A stretch of 64,000 bases of DNA from Herbiconiux sp. A18JL235 (lineage in GTDB: Bacteria > Actinomycetota > Actinomycetes > Actinomycetales > Microbacteriaceae), in contig NZ_CP162511.1 in NCBI RefSeq assembly GCF_040939305.1, forward strand, positions 4,130,649-4,194,648, in the 5' to 3' direction. How positions within the stretch are numbered: position 1 is the stretch's first letter; each line of letters starts with the position of its first letter. The notes under the pieces are model-generated. The model was given only the letters and a program-made list of their open reading frames with translations. It was not told where the DNA came from and did not search any database. Positions 17,247-25,773 of this stretch are shown piece by piece. Made by a program: the position numbers and the translations under genes.

Positions 17247-17546
17247 TCAGCGACGCCCTGCGAACCGGAAGCCGAGAACGGCTGCGGCCCCGACCGCCAC
17301 CACGGCGGCACCGACACCTGCGGCGAAGCCGATGGGGTTGTCGCGCCGATAGCGGGCGAGCGAGCTCTTCAGGCGGTGCGCGGCGTGACGGGCCTGCTTC
17401 GGCACGTTCAGCTTGAACTCGATGGCGTCGAGCGTGGCGCGGAGCTCCGCGCGGGTCTTCTCGATGTCGGCGTGCAGCTCGGCCTTCGACCGTTGGGGGG
17501 TCGAGGCGTCGGCGGCACCGGGCTTCACGGCGTTGGCGTCACTCAT
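17247..17546 (-). CDS. DUF3618 domain protein, single membrane anchor
   Basis: This 99-residue protein has the DUF3618 pattern RSKAELHADIEKTRAELRATLDAIEFKLN at residues about 22-50, then NPIGFAAGVGAAVVAVGAAAVLGF, one C-terminal membrane helix ending in RFAGRR. It is encoded in a three-gene set with a holin-like and a YtxH-like protein, a combination known in actinomycetes but without a proven function. Its ATG at 17546 overlaps the stop of the upstream gene by one base (TGATG). The three genes lie inside the heme cluster between hemY and chdC. Confidence 0.75.
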   Translation of the reverse strand: MSDANAVKPGAADASTPQRSKAELHADIEKTRAELRATLDAIEFKLNVPKQARHAAHRLKSSLARYRRDNPIGFAAGVGAAVVAVGAAAVLGFRFAGRR

Positions 17547-17950
17547 CACTGGCCCAATCCCTTGACGACGTTGATGTCTTTCTTGATGCTCGTGATGGCG
17601 TCTTCGGGCACCGGAGGAACGCCCTTCTTGATCGATGCGACCCCGACGAGCACCAGGATCGCGACGAGCAGAAGAAGACCGCCGGCGACGATGAGCGCCG
17701 CGAGCCACGCGGGCAGCACCGTGGCGATGCCGAGCACGGCCGCTGCGATCAGCACCGCGAGGGCGAAGAAGGCGAACAGCCCCGCCGCCACGAACAGGCC
17801 GATGCCGATGCCGAGCTTCGCCAGCCGCCCGGTGAGTTCGCGCTTGAGGTTCTCGAGTTCGTCTTTGAGCAGCTGGATGATCAGCGTGGGCAGCTCGGCG
17901 AACAGCGACACGAGCGAGCGGCGTGCCTTCTTGTCGCGCTCTTCAGTCAC
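17546..17950 (-). CDS. Actinobacterial holin-X / phage-holin-family membrane protein
   Basis: This 134-residue protein has a charged amphipathic N-terminus (LIIQLLKDELENLKREL), two strong membrane helices between residues about 48 and 105, and a Lys-rich tail. This is the layout of the holin-X family (Phage_holin_3_6). Despite the name these chromosomal proteins are not prophage lysis genes. The GTG at 17950 follows an AAAGGA ribosome site. It is translationally coupled to the DUF3618 gene and follows the YtxH-like gene by 18 bases. Confidence 0.72.
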   Translation of the reverse strand: MTEERDKKARRSLVSLFAELPTLIIQLLKDELENLKRELTGRLAKLGIGIGLFVAAGLFAFFALAVLIAAAVLGIATVLPAWLAALIVAGGLLLLVAILVLVGVASIKKGVPPVPEDAITSIKKDINVVKGLGQ

Positions 17951-17968
17951 GTCGGTGAATCCTTTCGG

Positions 17969-18415
17969 TCACTCGTCGGAGGTGGATGCGGATGCGGCCG
18001 ACGACGAGTTCGCGCTCCGCTTGGGAGCGGGCTTCTTGGCGGCGGTGGTCTTCGCGGCGGCAGAGGGCTTCGGTGCGCCGGAGGCGGAGGAGGCCGATGC
18101 CGGGGAGCCGGAAGCCGAAGCGCCTCCCGAGCGGGCGACGGGCCCCGACGAGCTGCCGCGCTGGGGCGACGACAGCGGTTCGCGCCCGATGAGGGCGCCG
18201 AGCGCGTTGCGGGCCTTGCGGGAGAGGGTGGCCTTCACCTCGTCGACGCGGGCGCCGGCGAAGTCCTGCACGGTGTGCACCCCGGCCTGCACGGTCGGGG
18301 TGTTCCAGACCTTCTCCGCACCCGCCTTGATCTGCTCGTACCGCTCACGGCCGGCCCGTGTGCCGAGTACGTAGCCGGTGGCCAGCCCGACGACGAAGAT
18401 GATCTTTCCGCGCAT
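17969..18415 (-). CDS. YtxH-like membrane-anchored protein
   Basis: This 148-residue protein starts with a membrane helix that ends in LGTRAGRERYEQI, the signature of YtxH-like proteins. It continues with a helical, probably amphipathic part and a low-complexity Ser/Ala/Lys/Pro tail (residues about 85-148). The ATG at 18415 has a CGGAG ribosome site; the upstream in-frame ATG at 18481 has none. It is the first gene of the three-gene membrane set and begins 96 bases after the hemY stop. Confidence 0.65.
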   Translation of the reverse strand: MRGKIIFVVGLATGYVLGTRAGRERYEQIKAGAEKVWNTPTVQAGVHTVQDFAGARVDEVKATLSRKARNALGALIGREPLSSPQRGSSSGPVARSGGASASGSPASASSASGAPKPSAAAKTTAAKKPAPKRSANSSSAASASTSDE

Positions 18416-18511
18416 GTGAACTCCGATCGATCGTGAGTGCGGGGTCCCGTTCAGAGTAGTCCGGAAGCACCGCACCCGCATGGCCCCCGATCGCAGCCCG
18501 GCAGCTGCCGG

Positions 18512-20071
18512 TCAGTCGAGCCTGCGATCGCCCCTCAGTTCGGCGGCGAGCGCCGACGCCGTCTCGTTCGCGTGCTGGACGGTGGCGGCGAGGCCGGTGC
18601 CCGACACCCAGGCGCCCACCACGTCGAGCCCCGGCACCTCCTTGACGGCGGCGAGGGTCTGCCGCACGCGCGCCTTGTGGCCCACGGTGGCGAATGCGAG
18701 CGAGTCGTCCCACCGCACGACGGAGAACCCCCGCACCACTGCCGGGTCGAGCCGAACCCCCAGGAGGGTCGAGGCGTCGGAGAGCACCGCGGACTGCTCG
18801 GGAGCTGTCCCGGCGGATGCGTCGGGCGCGATGCCGGTTCGCGCATCGGTCGCTCCCACGGCACGAGCATCCGTCGGCGCGCCCCGTCGCCCGTAGGACA
18901 GGCGCAGCACGTGGCGGTGCGCCGGCAGCGCATCGGCGAGCCAGCGCCACTTCGCCGTCGAGTGCGTGAGCGCCTTCGCGCCGACACCCGGCGTGCCCTC
19001 GGCGACGAGCACCCCCGTGCCGCGGGGTGCGACGTCGAGCGCGGGTTCGTCGACGACGAGCGTGGCGAGGGTGACGGATGCGGGGGCCGGCCAGTCGCCG
19101 ATGCCCGGCAAAGCGGCGGTCGCGCCGAGTGACGCCCGGCCGGCTCCGGCCTCGTCGAGGAGGCCGAGGCCGGGGCGGAACCCCGTCGCGACGACGACGG
19201 CGCGGGCGGAGAAGGCCTGCTCCCCGCCCTCGCCCTCGACCCTCACGCACCAGCGGTGCGCCGGGTCGTCGCGGCGGTCGAGCCCCGAGACGCGCGCACC
19301 ACGACGGATCTCGACGCCGAAGAACCGGCAGTCGGCCTCCAGCGCCTCGATGAGCCGGTACATGCCACCCACGATGCCTTGCACCTGCGATCCCGCCGGC
19401 GCCTGCTCGCGCAGGGCCATCACGGCACCCGAGAGCGAACCCTGCACGGTCATGGCCTGGGTGAGGCCGGGGGCGACGGTGTGCACGTCGACGACGGAGG
19501 GGTCGGCGGAGTGCACGCCCGCGACCACGGGCGTGACCAGTCGCTCGAGCACGAGGCGCCCCATGCGGCGGCGCACGATGTCGCCGAGGTCGGTCTCGGT
19601 GCGCACCCGAAGCAGCGGCATCAGCCGGTCGAGGTAGGCGCGCAGCGAGCCGCGCCAGCCGATCACCCGGCGCACGTCGTCGGCGAGCGGCACGCCGGGG
19701 ATGCCGAGCACGCCTGCCGCGGGCAGCGGCGCCGCTCCCCCGCTCCAGGCCACCCACGCGCCCTTGCGGTCGGGCACGACGATGTCGTCGCCGAGACCCA
19801 GTTCGCCGACCAGTGCGGCGACGGTGCCCTTGCGGGTGGCGAAGCTCTCGGCGCCCGAGTCGAGCTCGACTCCTGCCACGTCGTGGGTTCCCACGAAGCC
19901 GCCGAGCTCGGCGCGCTCCTCGAGCAGCACGACGTTGTTGCCCAGACGGGCGAGCCGACGCGCGACGACGAGGCCGGCGACGCCTCCCCCGACCACGACG
20001 ACATCGGTGGCGGTCGGCGGATGCTCGGGGCGGGCATCCGTGCCGGCTGCGGGCGGTGGCGCCTCGGTCAC
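18512..20071 (-). CDS. hemY: Coproporphyrinogen III oxidase (HemY/CgoX type)
   Basis: This 519-residue FAD enzyme has the dinucleotide motif VVVGGGVAGLVVARRLA at residues 24-40, followed by the LLEERAELGGFVGT segment, and the C-terminal VVGAWVSGTGLAATV. In coproporphyrin-pathway bacteria this protein oxidises coproporphyrinogen III to coproporphyrin III using oxygen. The pathway assignment follows from the neighbouring chdC. An insert rich in T/D/A (about residues 390-425) is unusual low-complexity sequence. The ATG at 20071 overlaps the hemE stop by four bases. The N-terminal 20 residues are Pro/Ala-rich. Confidence 0.92.
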   Translation of the reverse strand: MTEAPPPAAGTDARPEHPPTATDVVVVGGGVAGLVVARRLARLGNNVVLLEERAELGGFVGTHDVAGVELDSGAESFATRKGTVAALVGELGLGDDIVVPDRKGAWVAWSGGAAPLPAAGVLGIPGVPLADDVRRVIGWRGSLRAYLDRLMPLLRVRTETDLGDIVRRRMGRLVLERLVTPVVAGVHSADPSVVDVHTVAPGLTQAMTVQGSLSGAVMALREQAPAGSQVQGIVGGMYRLIEALEADCRFFGVEIRRGARVSGLDRRDDPAHRWCVRVEGEGGEQAFSARAVVVATGFRPGLGLLDEAGAGRASLGATAALPGIGDWPAPASVTLATLVVDEPALDVAPRGTGVLVAEGTPGVGAKALTHSTAKWRWLADALPAHRHVLRLSYGRRGAPTDARAVGATDARTGIAPDASAGTAPEQSAVLSDASTLLGVRLDPAVVRGFSVVRWDDSLAFATVGHKARVRQTLAAVKEVPGLDVVGAWVSGTGLAATVQHANETASALAAELRGDRRLD

Positions 20072-21150
20072 GGCTCGGCCCGCAGCGAGTCGAGGGGGGT
20101 GCCGTGCACGAGCTCGACGATGCGGGTGAGCACGCCGGGGTCGGTCTCGGGTGGAACCCCGTGGCCGAGGTTCACCACGTGCGCGGGAGCGCTGAGGCCA
20201 CGGCGCAGCACGTCGAGCACGTGGGCCTCGAGCACGGGCCAGGGCGCGGCGAGCAGCGCCGGGTCGATGTTGCCCTGCACGGGCACACCACCGCCGAGCC
20301 GCTCCGACGCCACGTCGAGCGGCAGCCTCCAGTCGACGCCCACGGTGTCGACTCCGATCTCGTGCATCGGCTTCAGCACCTCGCCGCTGCCGACGCCGAA
20401 GTGCACGAGCGGCACGGGCAGGTCGCGCACGTGCTCGAGGGCCTCCGCCGAGAACGGTGCGACCCGGCTGACGTAGTCGGCCTTCGAGAGGGAGCCGACC
20501 CAGGAGTCGAACAGCTGGCCGGCGCTCGCCCCGGCGACGATCTGGGCACGGAGGAAGCGGCCGGTGACCTCCGCCGCCCAGCTCAGCAGGCCCGCCCAGG
20601 CCCCCGGGTCGGCGTGCATGAGCGTGCGGGCGCGGATGTGGTCTTTCGACGGCCCGCCCTCGACGAGATAGGCGGCGAGGGTGAACGGGGCGCCCGCGAA
20701 GCCGATGAGCGGCGTGCTGCCGAGCTCGCCGACGGTGAGTGCCACACCCTGCTCGATGGCCGAGAAGTCGGCACCGGCGGGGTCGGGCAGGGCGACGACA
20801 TCGGCGGCGGTGCGCACGGGCTCCGCCAGCACGGGCCCGCGCCCCGGCACGATCTCGACGTCGACGCCGGCGAGCCGCAACGGTATGACGATGTCGCTGA
20901 AGAAGATGCCGGCGTCGACGCCGTGGCGACGGATCGGCTGGAGGGTGATCTCGCTCGCCATCGACGGGTCGAGGCAGGCGTCGAGCATCCGTGTTCCCAC
21001 CCGGAGTTCGCGGTACTCGGGCAGCGAACGGCCCGCCTGACGCATGAACCAGACCGGGGCGGTGGAGCCGCGCGTTCCGGTGTAGGCGGAGACCAGGGCG
21101 GAGTCTCCCTTACGGCCGTCGAGGAGCGGATGCGAGGCGGGCAGAGTCAC
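20068..21150 (-). CDS. hemE: Uroporphyrinogen decarboxylase
   Basis: This 360-residue enzyme decarboxylates uroporphyrinogen III to coproporphyrinogen III. It has the PVWFMRQAGRSLPEYRELR active-site motif near residue 30, the FSDIVIPL segment with the catalytic Asp, GFAGAPFTLAAYLVEGG, and NLGHGVPPETDP near the C-terminus. The GTG at 21150 has TAGGAT six bases upstream, so it is probably leaderless. It is divergent from hemA with only 38 bases between the two start codons, which implies shared control of the first committed step and the branch to coproporphyrinogen. Confidence 0.95.
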   Translation of the reverse strand: MTLPASHPLLDGRKGDSALVSAYTGTRGSTAPVWFMRQAGRSLPEYRELRVGTRMLDACLDPSMASEITLQPIRRHGVDAGIFFSDIVIPLRLAGVDVEIVPGRGPVLAEPVRTAADVVALPDPAGADFSAIEQGVALTVGELGSTPLIGFAGAPFTLAAYLVEGGPSKDHIRARTLMHADPGAWAGLLSWAAEVTGRFLRAQIVAGASAGQLFDSWVGSLSKADYVSRVAPFSAEALEHVRDLPVPLVHFGVGSGEVLKPMHEIGVDTVGVDWRLPLDVASERLGGGVPVQGNIDPALLAAPWPVLEAHVLDVLRRGLSAPAHVVNLGHGVPPETDPGVLTRIVELVHGTPLDSLRAEP

Positions 21151-21156
21151 CGAAAC

Positions 21157-21162
21157 ATCCTA
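21157..21162 (-). promoter_or_regulatory. Leaderless -10 box of hemE
   Basis: TAGGAT on the minus strand, six bases before the GTG at 21150. It lies within 20 bases of the hemA -10 box on the other strand, so the two promoters overlap back to back. Confidence 0.55.
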
Positions 21163-21176
21163 CGCGTCGGCTGGAT

Positions 21177-21182
21177 TAGACT
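21177..21182 (+). promoter_or_regulatory. Leaderless -10 box of hemA
   Basis: TAGACT lies six bases before the GTG at 21189. The -35 region of hemA would fall inside the beginning of hemE. Confidence 0.5.
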
Positions 21183-21188
21183 TGGTCG

Positions 21189-22547
21189 GTGCTCATCTGT
21201 CTCACCGCCAACCACCGGAACGCGAGTTTCGACATGTTGGAGAAGCTCTCGGTGGGCACGGCGGAGGTCGCCAAGACGCTCGTGAGCGAGAGCGACTTCG
21301 TGCAGGGGGCCGTCGTTCTGGCCACCTGCAACCGCTTCGAGGCCTACCTCGACATCGACGAACCGCTCACCGCGGGCATCTCGCTGGCGGTCGAGGAAGC
21401 CGCCGAGACCTTCGGCTCGGCCTCCGGCACCGACGTCGCCGAGCTGCGCGACAGTCTCACCGTGCTCTGCGGCGACGGAGTCGCCGACCACCTCTTCGCC
21501 GTCTCCTCCGGCCTCGAGTCCGTCGTCGTCGGAGAAGACGAGATCGCGGGGCAGGTCAAGCGCGCACTCAGCACCGCCCGCATCGACGGCACCACCTCGT
21601 CAGACCTCGAACGCCTCTTCCAACGCGCCTCGCACACCTCCCGCGGGGTGAAGACGAAGACGGGCCTCGGCGGCGCCGGCCGCTCCCTCGCCCGTCTCGC
21701 GCTCGACCTCGCCGAGAGCCGCGTCACCGACTGGGCGGCGACCCGGGTGCTGCTGGTCGGCACGGGCCAGTACGCCCGCGTCACGCTCGCCAACCTGCGC
21801 GAGCGTGGCGTCACCGACATCAGCGTCTACTCGCCCTCCGGCCGTGCCGCCGTGTTCGCTGCCAAGCAGGGCCTCGTGCCCGTGCCCGCCGAGGGCTACC
21901 TCGCCGCCGTCGCGGCCTCCGACATCGTCATCACCTGCAGCACCGCCGAGACCGTCGTGCTCGACGCCTCGCACCTCGTCGCCGCCTCCGCGCTGCCGGG
22001 CGCTCTGGCCCGCCGGCTCGTCATCGACCTCGGCCTGCCGCGCAACGTCGACCCGGGAGTGGCGGGCATCGGGGGCACCGAGCTGCTCGACCTCGAGACC
22101 ATCAGCCTGCACGCCCCGCTCGACGAGCTGAACGCCGAATCGGATGCGCGGGCCCTCGTCGACCAGGCCGCCGCCGAGTACCGCGCGGGCAAGGCCGAGG
22201 CGGCGGTCACCCCCGCCGTCGTCGCTCTGCGTTCGCACCTGTTCGACCTGCTCGACGCCGAGATCGAGCGCTCCCGCTCGCACGGCGCTTCAGCGACCTC
22301 CTCGCCCGGCGAGCAGACCGAACGGGCACTCCGGCACCTCGTGGGAGTCATTCTGCACTCCCCCTCCGTGCGGGCACGCGAACTCGCCCGAGAGGGTCGT
22401 GCCGACGAGGTGTTCGCGGCGGTCGAGACGCTGTTCGGGCTCGGGGGCGCGGCTGCGGAGCGTTCTGTCGACGCCGCAGCCGCAGCATCCGATACTGACA
22501 CCGACTCCCCGGTCGCCCTCGACGCCTACCGCCGCCACGGCGCCTGA
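21189..22547 (+). CDS. hemA: Glutamyl-tRNA reductase
   Basis: This 452-residue enzyme reduces glutamyl-tRNA to glutamate-1-semialdehyde, the entry step of the C5 heme route. It has the catalytic Cys in [10 protein letters not shown] (Cys47), the [14 protein letters not shown] motif, and the NADPH-domain [13 protein letters not shown] near residue 185, ending in an extended helical tail. Typical HemA proteins have ILSTCNR and GxGEMG; here the latter is GTGQYA, as in other actinomycetes. The GTG at 21189 has a -10 box six bases upstream. It is the only heme gene on the plus strand and is divergent from hemE. Confidence 0.94.
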   Translation: MLICLTANHRNASFDMLEKLSVGTAEVAKTLVSESDFVQGAVVLATCNRFEAYLDIDEPLTAGISLAVEEAAETFGSASGTDVAELRDSLTVLCGDGVADHLFAVSSGLESVVVGEDEIAGQVKRALSTARIDGTTSSDLERLFQRASHTSRGVKTKTGLGGAGRSLARLALDLAESRVTDWAATRVLLVGTGQYARVTLANLRERGVTDISVYSPSGRAAVFAAKQGLVPVPAEGYLAAVAASDIVITCSTAETVVLDASHLVAASALPGALARRLVIDLGLPRNVDPGVAGIGGTELLDLETISLHAPLDELNAESDARALVDQAAAEYRAGKAEAAVTPAVVALRSHLFDLLDAEIERSRSHGASATSSPGEQTERALRHLVGVILHSPSVRARELAREGRADEVFAAVETLFGLGGAAAERSVDAAAAASDTDTDSPVALDAYRRHGA

Positions 22548-22584
22548 GCCGCGGCACAGGAGCCGCACGGAGCGCCCGAGTGCC

Positions 22585-23643
22585 TCAGGCGAGCCCGAGC
22601 GCCCCGCACACCCGATCGATGTCGGCTTCGTCGTTCCACAGGTGGAAGGCCACCCGGGCGCGCCCCGCGCGCGACGAGCCGGCGATGTCGGCTGCGGCGA
22701 GCGCCGCGATGACGCTGCCGTCGGGGTCGGGCCAGGTGACGATCGCGCTCTCCGACTCGGGCTCGCCGAGGTGCCGCCGCAGCGCGTTCGCGAGGCCAAC
22801 GCAGTGCCGCTGCACGGCGGCGATGTCGGCCGAGGCGAACAGTTCGACCGCCGGAGCTGTTCCGTACCACGCCTGCCAGGCCGGCGACACGTCGAAACGG
22901 CGCGCACTCGATGCGAGCCGCATCTCGGGCCCGTAGCACGAGCCCCACACGTCGTCACCCGAGTACCAGTTCGCCGTGAACGGGTGCAGGCGTTCGGCGA
23001 ACTCCTCCGAGACGGTGAAGAACGTCGTGCCTCGGGGCGCACAGAGCCATTTGTAGGCGTGACACACCGTCGCGTCGAACCGGCTCGCGTCGACGGGCAT
23101 CCAGCCCACCGCCTGAGTGGTGTCGACGAAGGTCGCCGCGCCGTGCCGCTGCGCGGCCTCGACGACGGCCTCGGCATCGGCGAGGCGCCCGGTCGCCGAC
23201 TGCACGAGTGAGAACGAGACCAGCGTCGTCGAGGGTGTGACGGCTTCGGCGAGCCGCTCGAGCGGCACGCACCGAACCGTGAGCCGGCCGAGTTGCTGCT
23301 GCACCAGGAACGGGAACACCATCGAGCTGAAGTCGCCCTCCACCAGCAGCACCTCAGAACCCTCGGGCAGCGAGCCGGCGACGACCGAGGCGAACACCGA
23401 GACCTGCGATCCGACGGCAACCCGGTCGGTCTCCACCGAGTTCAGGCGCGCGAAGGCCCCGCGAGCCCGCTCGACGGCCGCGCCGTACCGGGCGGGGTCG
23501 CGGTGGCCCTCGCCCCAGGCGCCGAGGTCGCCGGTCAGGGCCTCGACGGTCTCGCGAGGCGGCGCACCCACCATGCACGCCGAGAGGTAGCCGGGTCGCA
23601 CCGAGAAGTGCGACCGGAGTTCGTCGAGGGTGAGTGCGGCCAT
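22585..23643 (-). CDS. Aminotransferase class V-fold PLP enzyme
   Basis: This 352-residue PLP enzyme has the Lys in CHAYKWLCAPRG near residue 200, preceded by VDTTQAVGWMPVD with the cofactor-binding Asp. This is the pattern of the isopenicillin-N epimerase / cysteine-desulfurase-like class V group. No cysteine-desulfurase active-site Cys loop is evident. The substrate is unknown. It starts 93 bases from the divergent LysR regulator, which is likely to control it; the hemA stop is 37 bases from its own stop. Confidence 0.75.
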   Translation of the reverse strand: MAALTLDELRSHFSVRPGYLSACMVGAPPRETVEALTGDLGAWGEGHRDPARYGAAVERARGAFARLNSVETDRVAVGSQVSVFASVVAGSLPEGSEVLLVEGDFSSMVFPFLVQQQLGRLTVRCVPLERLAEAVTPSTTLVSFSLVQSATGRLADAEAVVEAAQRHGAATFVDTTQAVGWMPVDASRFDATVCHAYKWLCAPRGTTFFTVSEEFAERLHPFTANWYSGDDVWGSCYGPEMRLASSARRFDVSPAWQAWYGTAPAVELFASADIAAVQRHCVGLANALRRHLGEPESESAIVTWPDPDGSVIAALAAADIAGSSRAGRARVAFHLWNDEADIDRVCGALGLA

Positions 23644-23708
23644 GCCCCCATGGTTCCGGAGCCGGTTCCATCACACCACCGCCAGTGTCGGATGCCATCG
23701 ATAACCGA

Positions 23709-23717
23709 GCATTATGC
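23709..23717. promoter_or_regulatory. Possible LysR operator
   Basis: GCATTATGC is a perfect nine-base palindrome about 20-28 bases before the LysR start, in the 93-base divergent region shared with the aminotransferase gene. Confidence 0.3.
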
Positions 23718-23723
23718 ATGCGG

Positions 23724-23729
23724 TAGCCT
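23724..23729 (+). promoter_or_regulatory. Leaderless -10 box of the LysR gene
   Basis: TAGCCT lies seven bases before the ATG at 23737. Confidence 0.4.
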
Positions 23730-23736
23730 GGCCGCC

Positions 23737-24738
23737 ATGACGCTCTCGAGCATTCCGGTGACGCCCCCCTCGGGCGCGTACGACCTCGACTCCCAGACCC
23801 TCCGGGTCGTCGCCGCGATCGCCGAGTTCGGGTCGATCACCCGGGCAGCCTCGGTGCTCGGGTTCAGCCAGCCGGCCGTGAGCCAGCACCTCAAGCGGGT
23901 GGAGTCGCGTCTCGGCATGCCCCTCGTCACGCGCTCGGGCCGCGGCATCCGACTCACCGAAGCCGGAGGTGTCGTGGCGAGGCACGCCGCCGTCGTGCTC
24001 GCGGCCCTCGACTCCGCGGCGAGCGAGCTCTCCGACCTCTCCGGGCTGCGCTCGGGCCGGGTGCGCCTCACCGCGTTCCCCTCGGCCTCCTCCACCATCG
24101 TGCCGCAGCTCATCGGCACCATGGCCGCCGAGCACGCCGGAGTGCAGTTCAGCTACCTCGAGGCCGAACCGCCCGAGGCCGTCGCCTCCGTGCGCGACGG
24201 CCACACCGATCTCGCCGTCGCGTTCCACTACCCCGCCGACCGCGACGACCCGTTCCTCGACTCCGTCGAGACCCTCGTGGTGCACGAGCTCGCCCGCGAC
24301 GAGATCCTGGTGCTGGTTCCCGACGGTCACCCCGCACTCGACGCCGACCCCGGCACGTCCGTCGACCACGGCACCCCCGTCGACCTCGCACGCCTCAGGC
24401 AGGAGTCGTGGATCGCCGGATGCCCGCGCTGCCGCGCCCACCTCATCGGCAGCTGCGCCCGCAGCGGTTTCTCCCCCACCGTCTCGGTCGAGACCGACAA
24501 CGCCGTCGCGGTGATGAGCATGGTGGCGGCCGGCCTCGGCGTCGCGCTGCTGCCCGCGCTCGCCCTCGCCGCCTCTCCTCTCCCCGCCGGCATCGTGGCA
24601 CGCCCCACCTCGGGAGGAGACCACCGGATGATCGTCGCCGTCACGAGGCCGGGTGCCGACCACGTTCCCGCGGTGGGTGAGGCGCTCCGCCTGCTGCGCG
24701 CGCATCCGTCGACCACCGCGCGCGGATCGGCGCGCTAG
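23737..24738 (+). CDS. LysR-family transcriptional regulator
   Basis: This 333-residue regulator has a LysR helix-turn-helix at residues about 20-78 (LRVVAAIAEFGSITRAA, FSQPAVSQHLKRVE, GRGIRLTEAG) and a periplasmic-binding-like effector domain after residue 100. The effector domain contains C-x2-C and a third Cys in GCPRCRAHLIGSC, a pattern found in a subgroup of actinobacterial LysR proteins that could sense metal or redox state. The ATG at 23737 follows a leaderless -10 box; earlier in-frame starts would overlap the aminotransferase gene. The stop overlaps the convergent serine hydrolase gene by four bases. Confidence 0.85.
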   Translation: MTLSSIPVTPPSGAYDLDSQTLRVVAAIAEFGSITRAASVLGFSQPAVSQHLKRVESRLGMPLVTRSGRGIRLTEAGGVVARHAAVVLAALDSAASELSDLSGLRSGRVRLTAFPSASSTIVPQLIGTMAAEHAGVQFSYLEAEPPEAVASVRDGHTDLAVAFHYPADRDDPFLDSVETLVVHELARDEILVLVPDGHPALDADPGTSVDHGTPVDLARLRQESWIAGCPRCRAHLIGSCARSGFSPTVSVETDNAVAVMSMVAAGLGVALLPALALAASPLPAGIVARPTSGGDHRMIVAVTRPGADHVPAVGEALRLLRAHPSTTARGSAR

Positions 24739-25733
24739 AAGATGTACTCCAGCACGTCGGTGCCGAGGGTGCGCATGGCGTCGAGCACGGCGAGGCGCGC
24801 CGAGATGCTGCTGTCGTTGAAGCGCATGGTCACGGCATAGGAGACGCCGGCCCGGGGACCGGTGACGACCCCGGCTTCGCTGCGCACACCGGAGTCGGTG
24901 CCGGTCTTGTTGAACAGGGCGACCCCGTGGTCGGCGTCGAGGTGCGCGAGCGGGTCGAGACCGAAGGCTCCCGCCACCATCGAGAGGTCGCTGTTGAGAC
25001 CGAGCCAGCCGACCACGAGCCGGGAGGTGGCCTCGTCGACGATCTCACCGCGTTCGAGGCGACGGAACAGGCTCGCGAGCTCGCGCGCCGAGCCGACGGA
25101 GAGCTGGGGAGCGTCGTCGGGGCCGCGCTCGTCGCGCACGATGTCGAGGAGGAGGGTGCGCTTGAGGCCGAGCGACTCGGCGCGGGTGCGCACCGCGTCG
25201 AGACCGATGCGCCGCAGCAGCACGTTCGTGGCGAGGTTGTCGCTCGTGGCGCCGACGAGCGCAGCCAGGTCGGCGATGGGCAGGGCGGGAACCTGGAGGT
25301 GCCGCCACAGGCCCGAGTCGGCGACCGAGTCGTGAGGCGTGCGGTTGAGGATGCTGAGTGCCTCCGGCCCGGGAGCGGGGCGCGCCGAACGAGGGGCGTT
25401 CGCGTGCCCTGCGGCCTCCACGCCGCCCAAGGGATCGCGCCCGCCGCGCCCTCCGTCGCGCGCCGAGATGCGCGCGGCGACCTCGATGAGCAGGAGCACC
25501 TTGCCGATGGAGGCGGTGGGCACCGACAGGTGGTCGTCGACCGAGAACAGCACGGTGCCGTCGGCGAGGTCGATCGCGCAGGCGGTGACCTGCACGCCCG
25601 AGAGCGCGAGCTCGGTGAGGGAGGCGAACCCCTTGCGGAAGACGATGCCGTCGTCGACCGCATCCGACCGGCGGCCGCGCGGAGCCTGTTCCTCCCGCTC
25701 GGCACGTGCCCGACGGCGGATCGAATCCGGCAT
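24735..25733 (-). CDS. Serine hydrolase with class A beta-lactamase fold, no signal peptide
   Basis: This 332-residue protein has the three class A motifs: S-x-x-K in TASIGK (near residue 75), SDN in ATSDNLATN and K-T-G in FNKTGTDSG. No E-x-x-L-N deacylation motif is clear between SDN and KTG. The N-terminus is charged (PDSIRRRARAEREEQ) rather than a signal peptide, so it may act in the cytoplasm or start later. An insert of about 40 Gly/Ala/Arg-rich residues follows S-x-x-K. It follows the M13 peptidase gene by 40 bases and likely shares its transcript. The substrate is unknown; it should not be called a resistance gene. Confidence 0.7.
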   Translation of the reverse strand: MPDSIRRRARAEREEQAPRGRRSDAVDDGIVFRKGFASLTELALSGVQVTACAIDLADGTVLFSVDDHLSVPTASIGKVLLLIEVAARISARDGGRGGRDPLGGVEAAGHANAPRSARPAPGPEALSILNRTPHDSVADSGLWRHLQVPALPIADLAALVGATSDNLATNVLLRRIGLDAVRTRAESLGLKRTLLLDIVRDERGPDDAPQLSVGSARELASLFRRLERGEIVDEATSRLVVGWLGLNSDLSMVAGAFGLDPLAHLDADHGVALFNKTGTDSGVRSEAGVVTGPRAGVSYAVTMRFNDSSISARLAVLDAMRTLGTDVLEYIF

Positions 25734-25773
25734 GCTGTGGCGCCTCCCCTGCCCCGCGCTCGCGCGCGGCCTC

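Noticed and set aside
17546..17950. Prophage remnant because of the holin-family match
   Set aside because: No phage genes nearby; holin-X proteins are chromosomal in actinomycetes.
24735..25733. Antibiotic-resistance beta-lactamase
   Set aside because: No signal peptide, no clear deacylation motif and no regulator; only the fold is supported.
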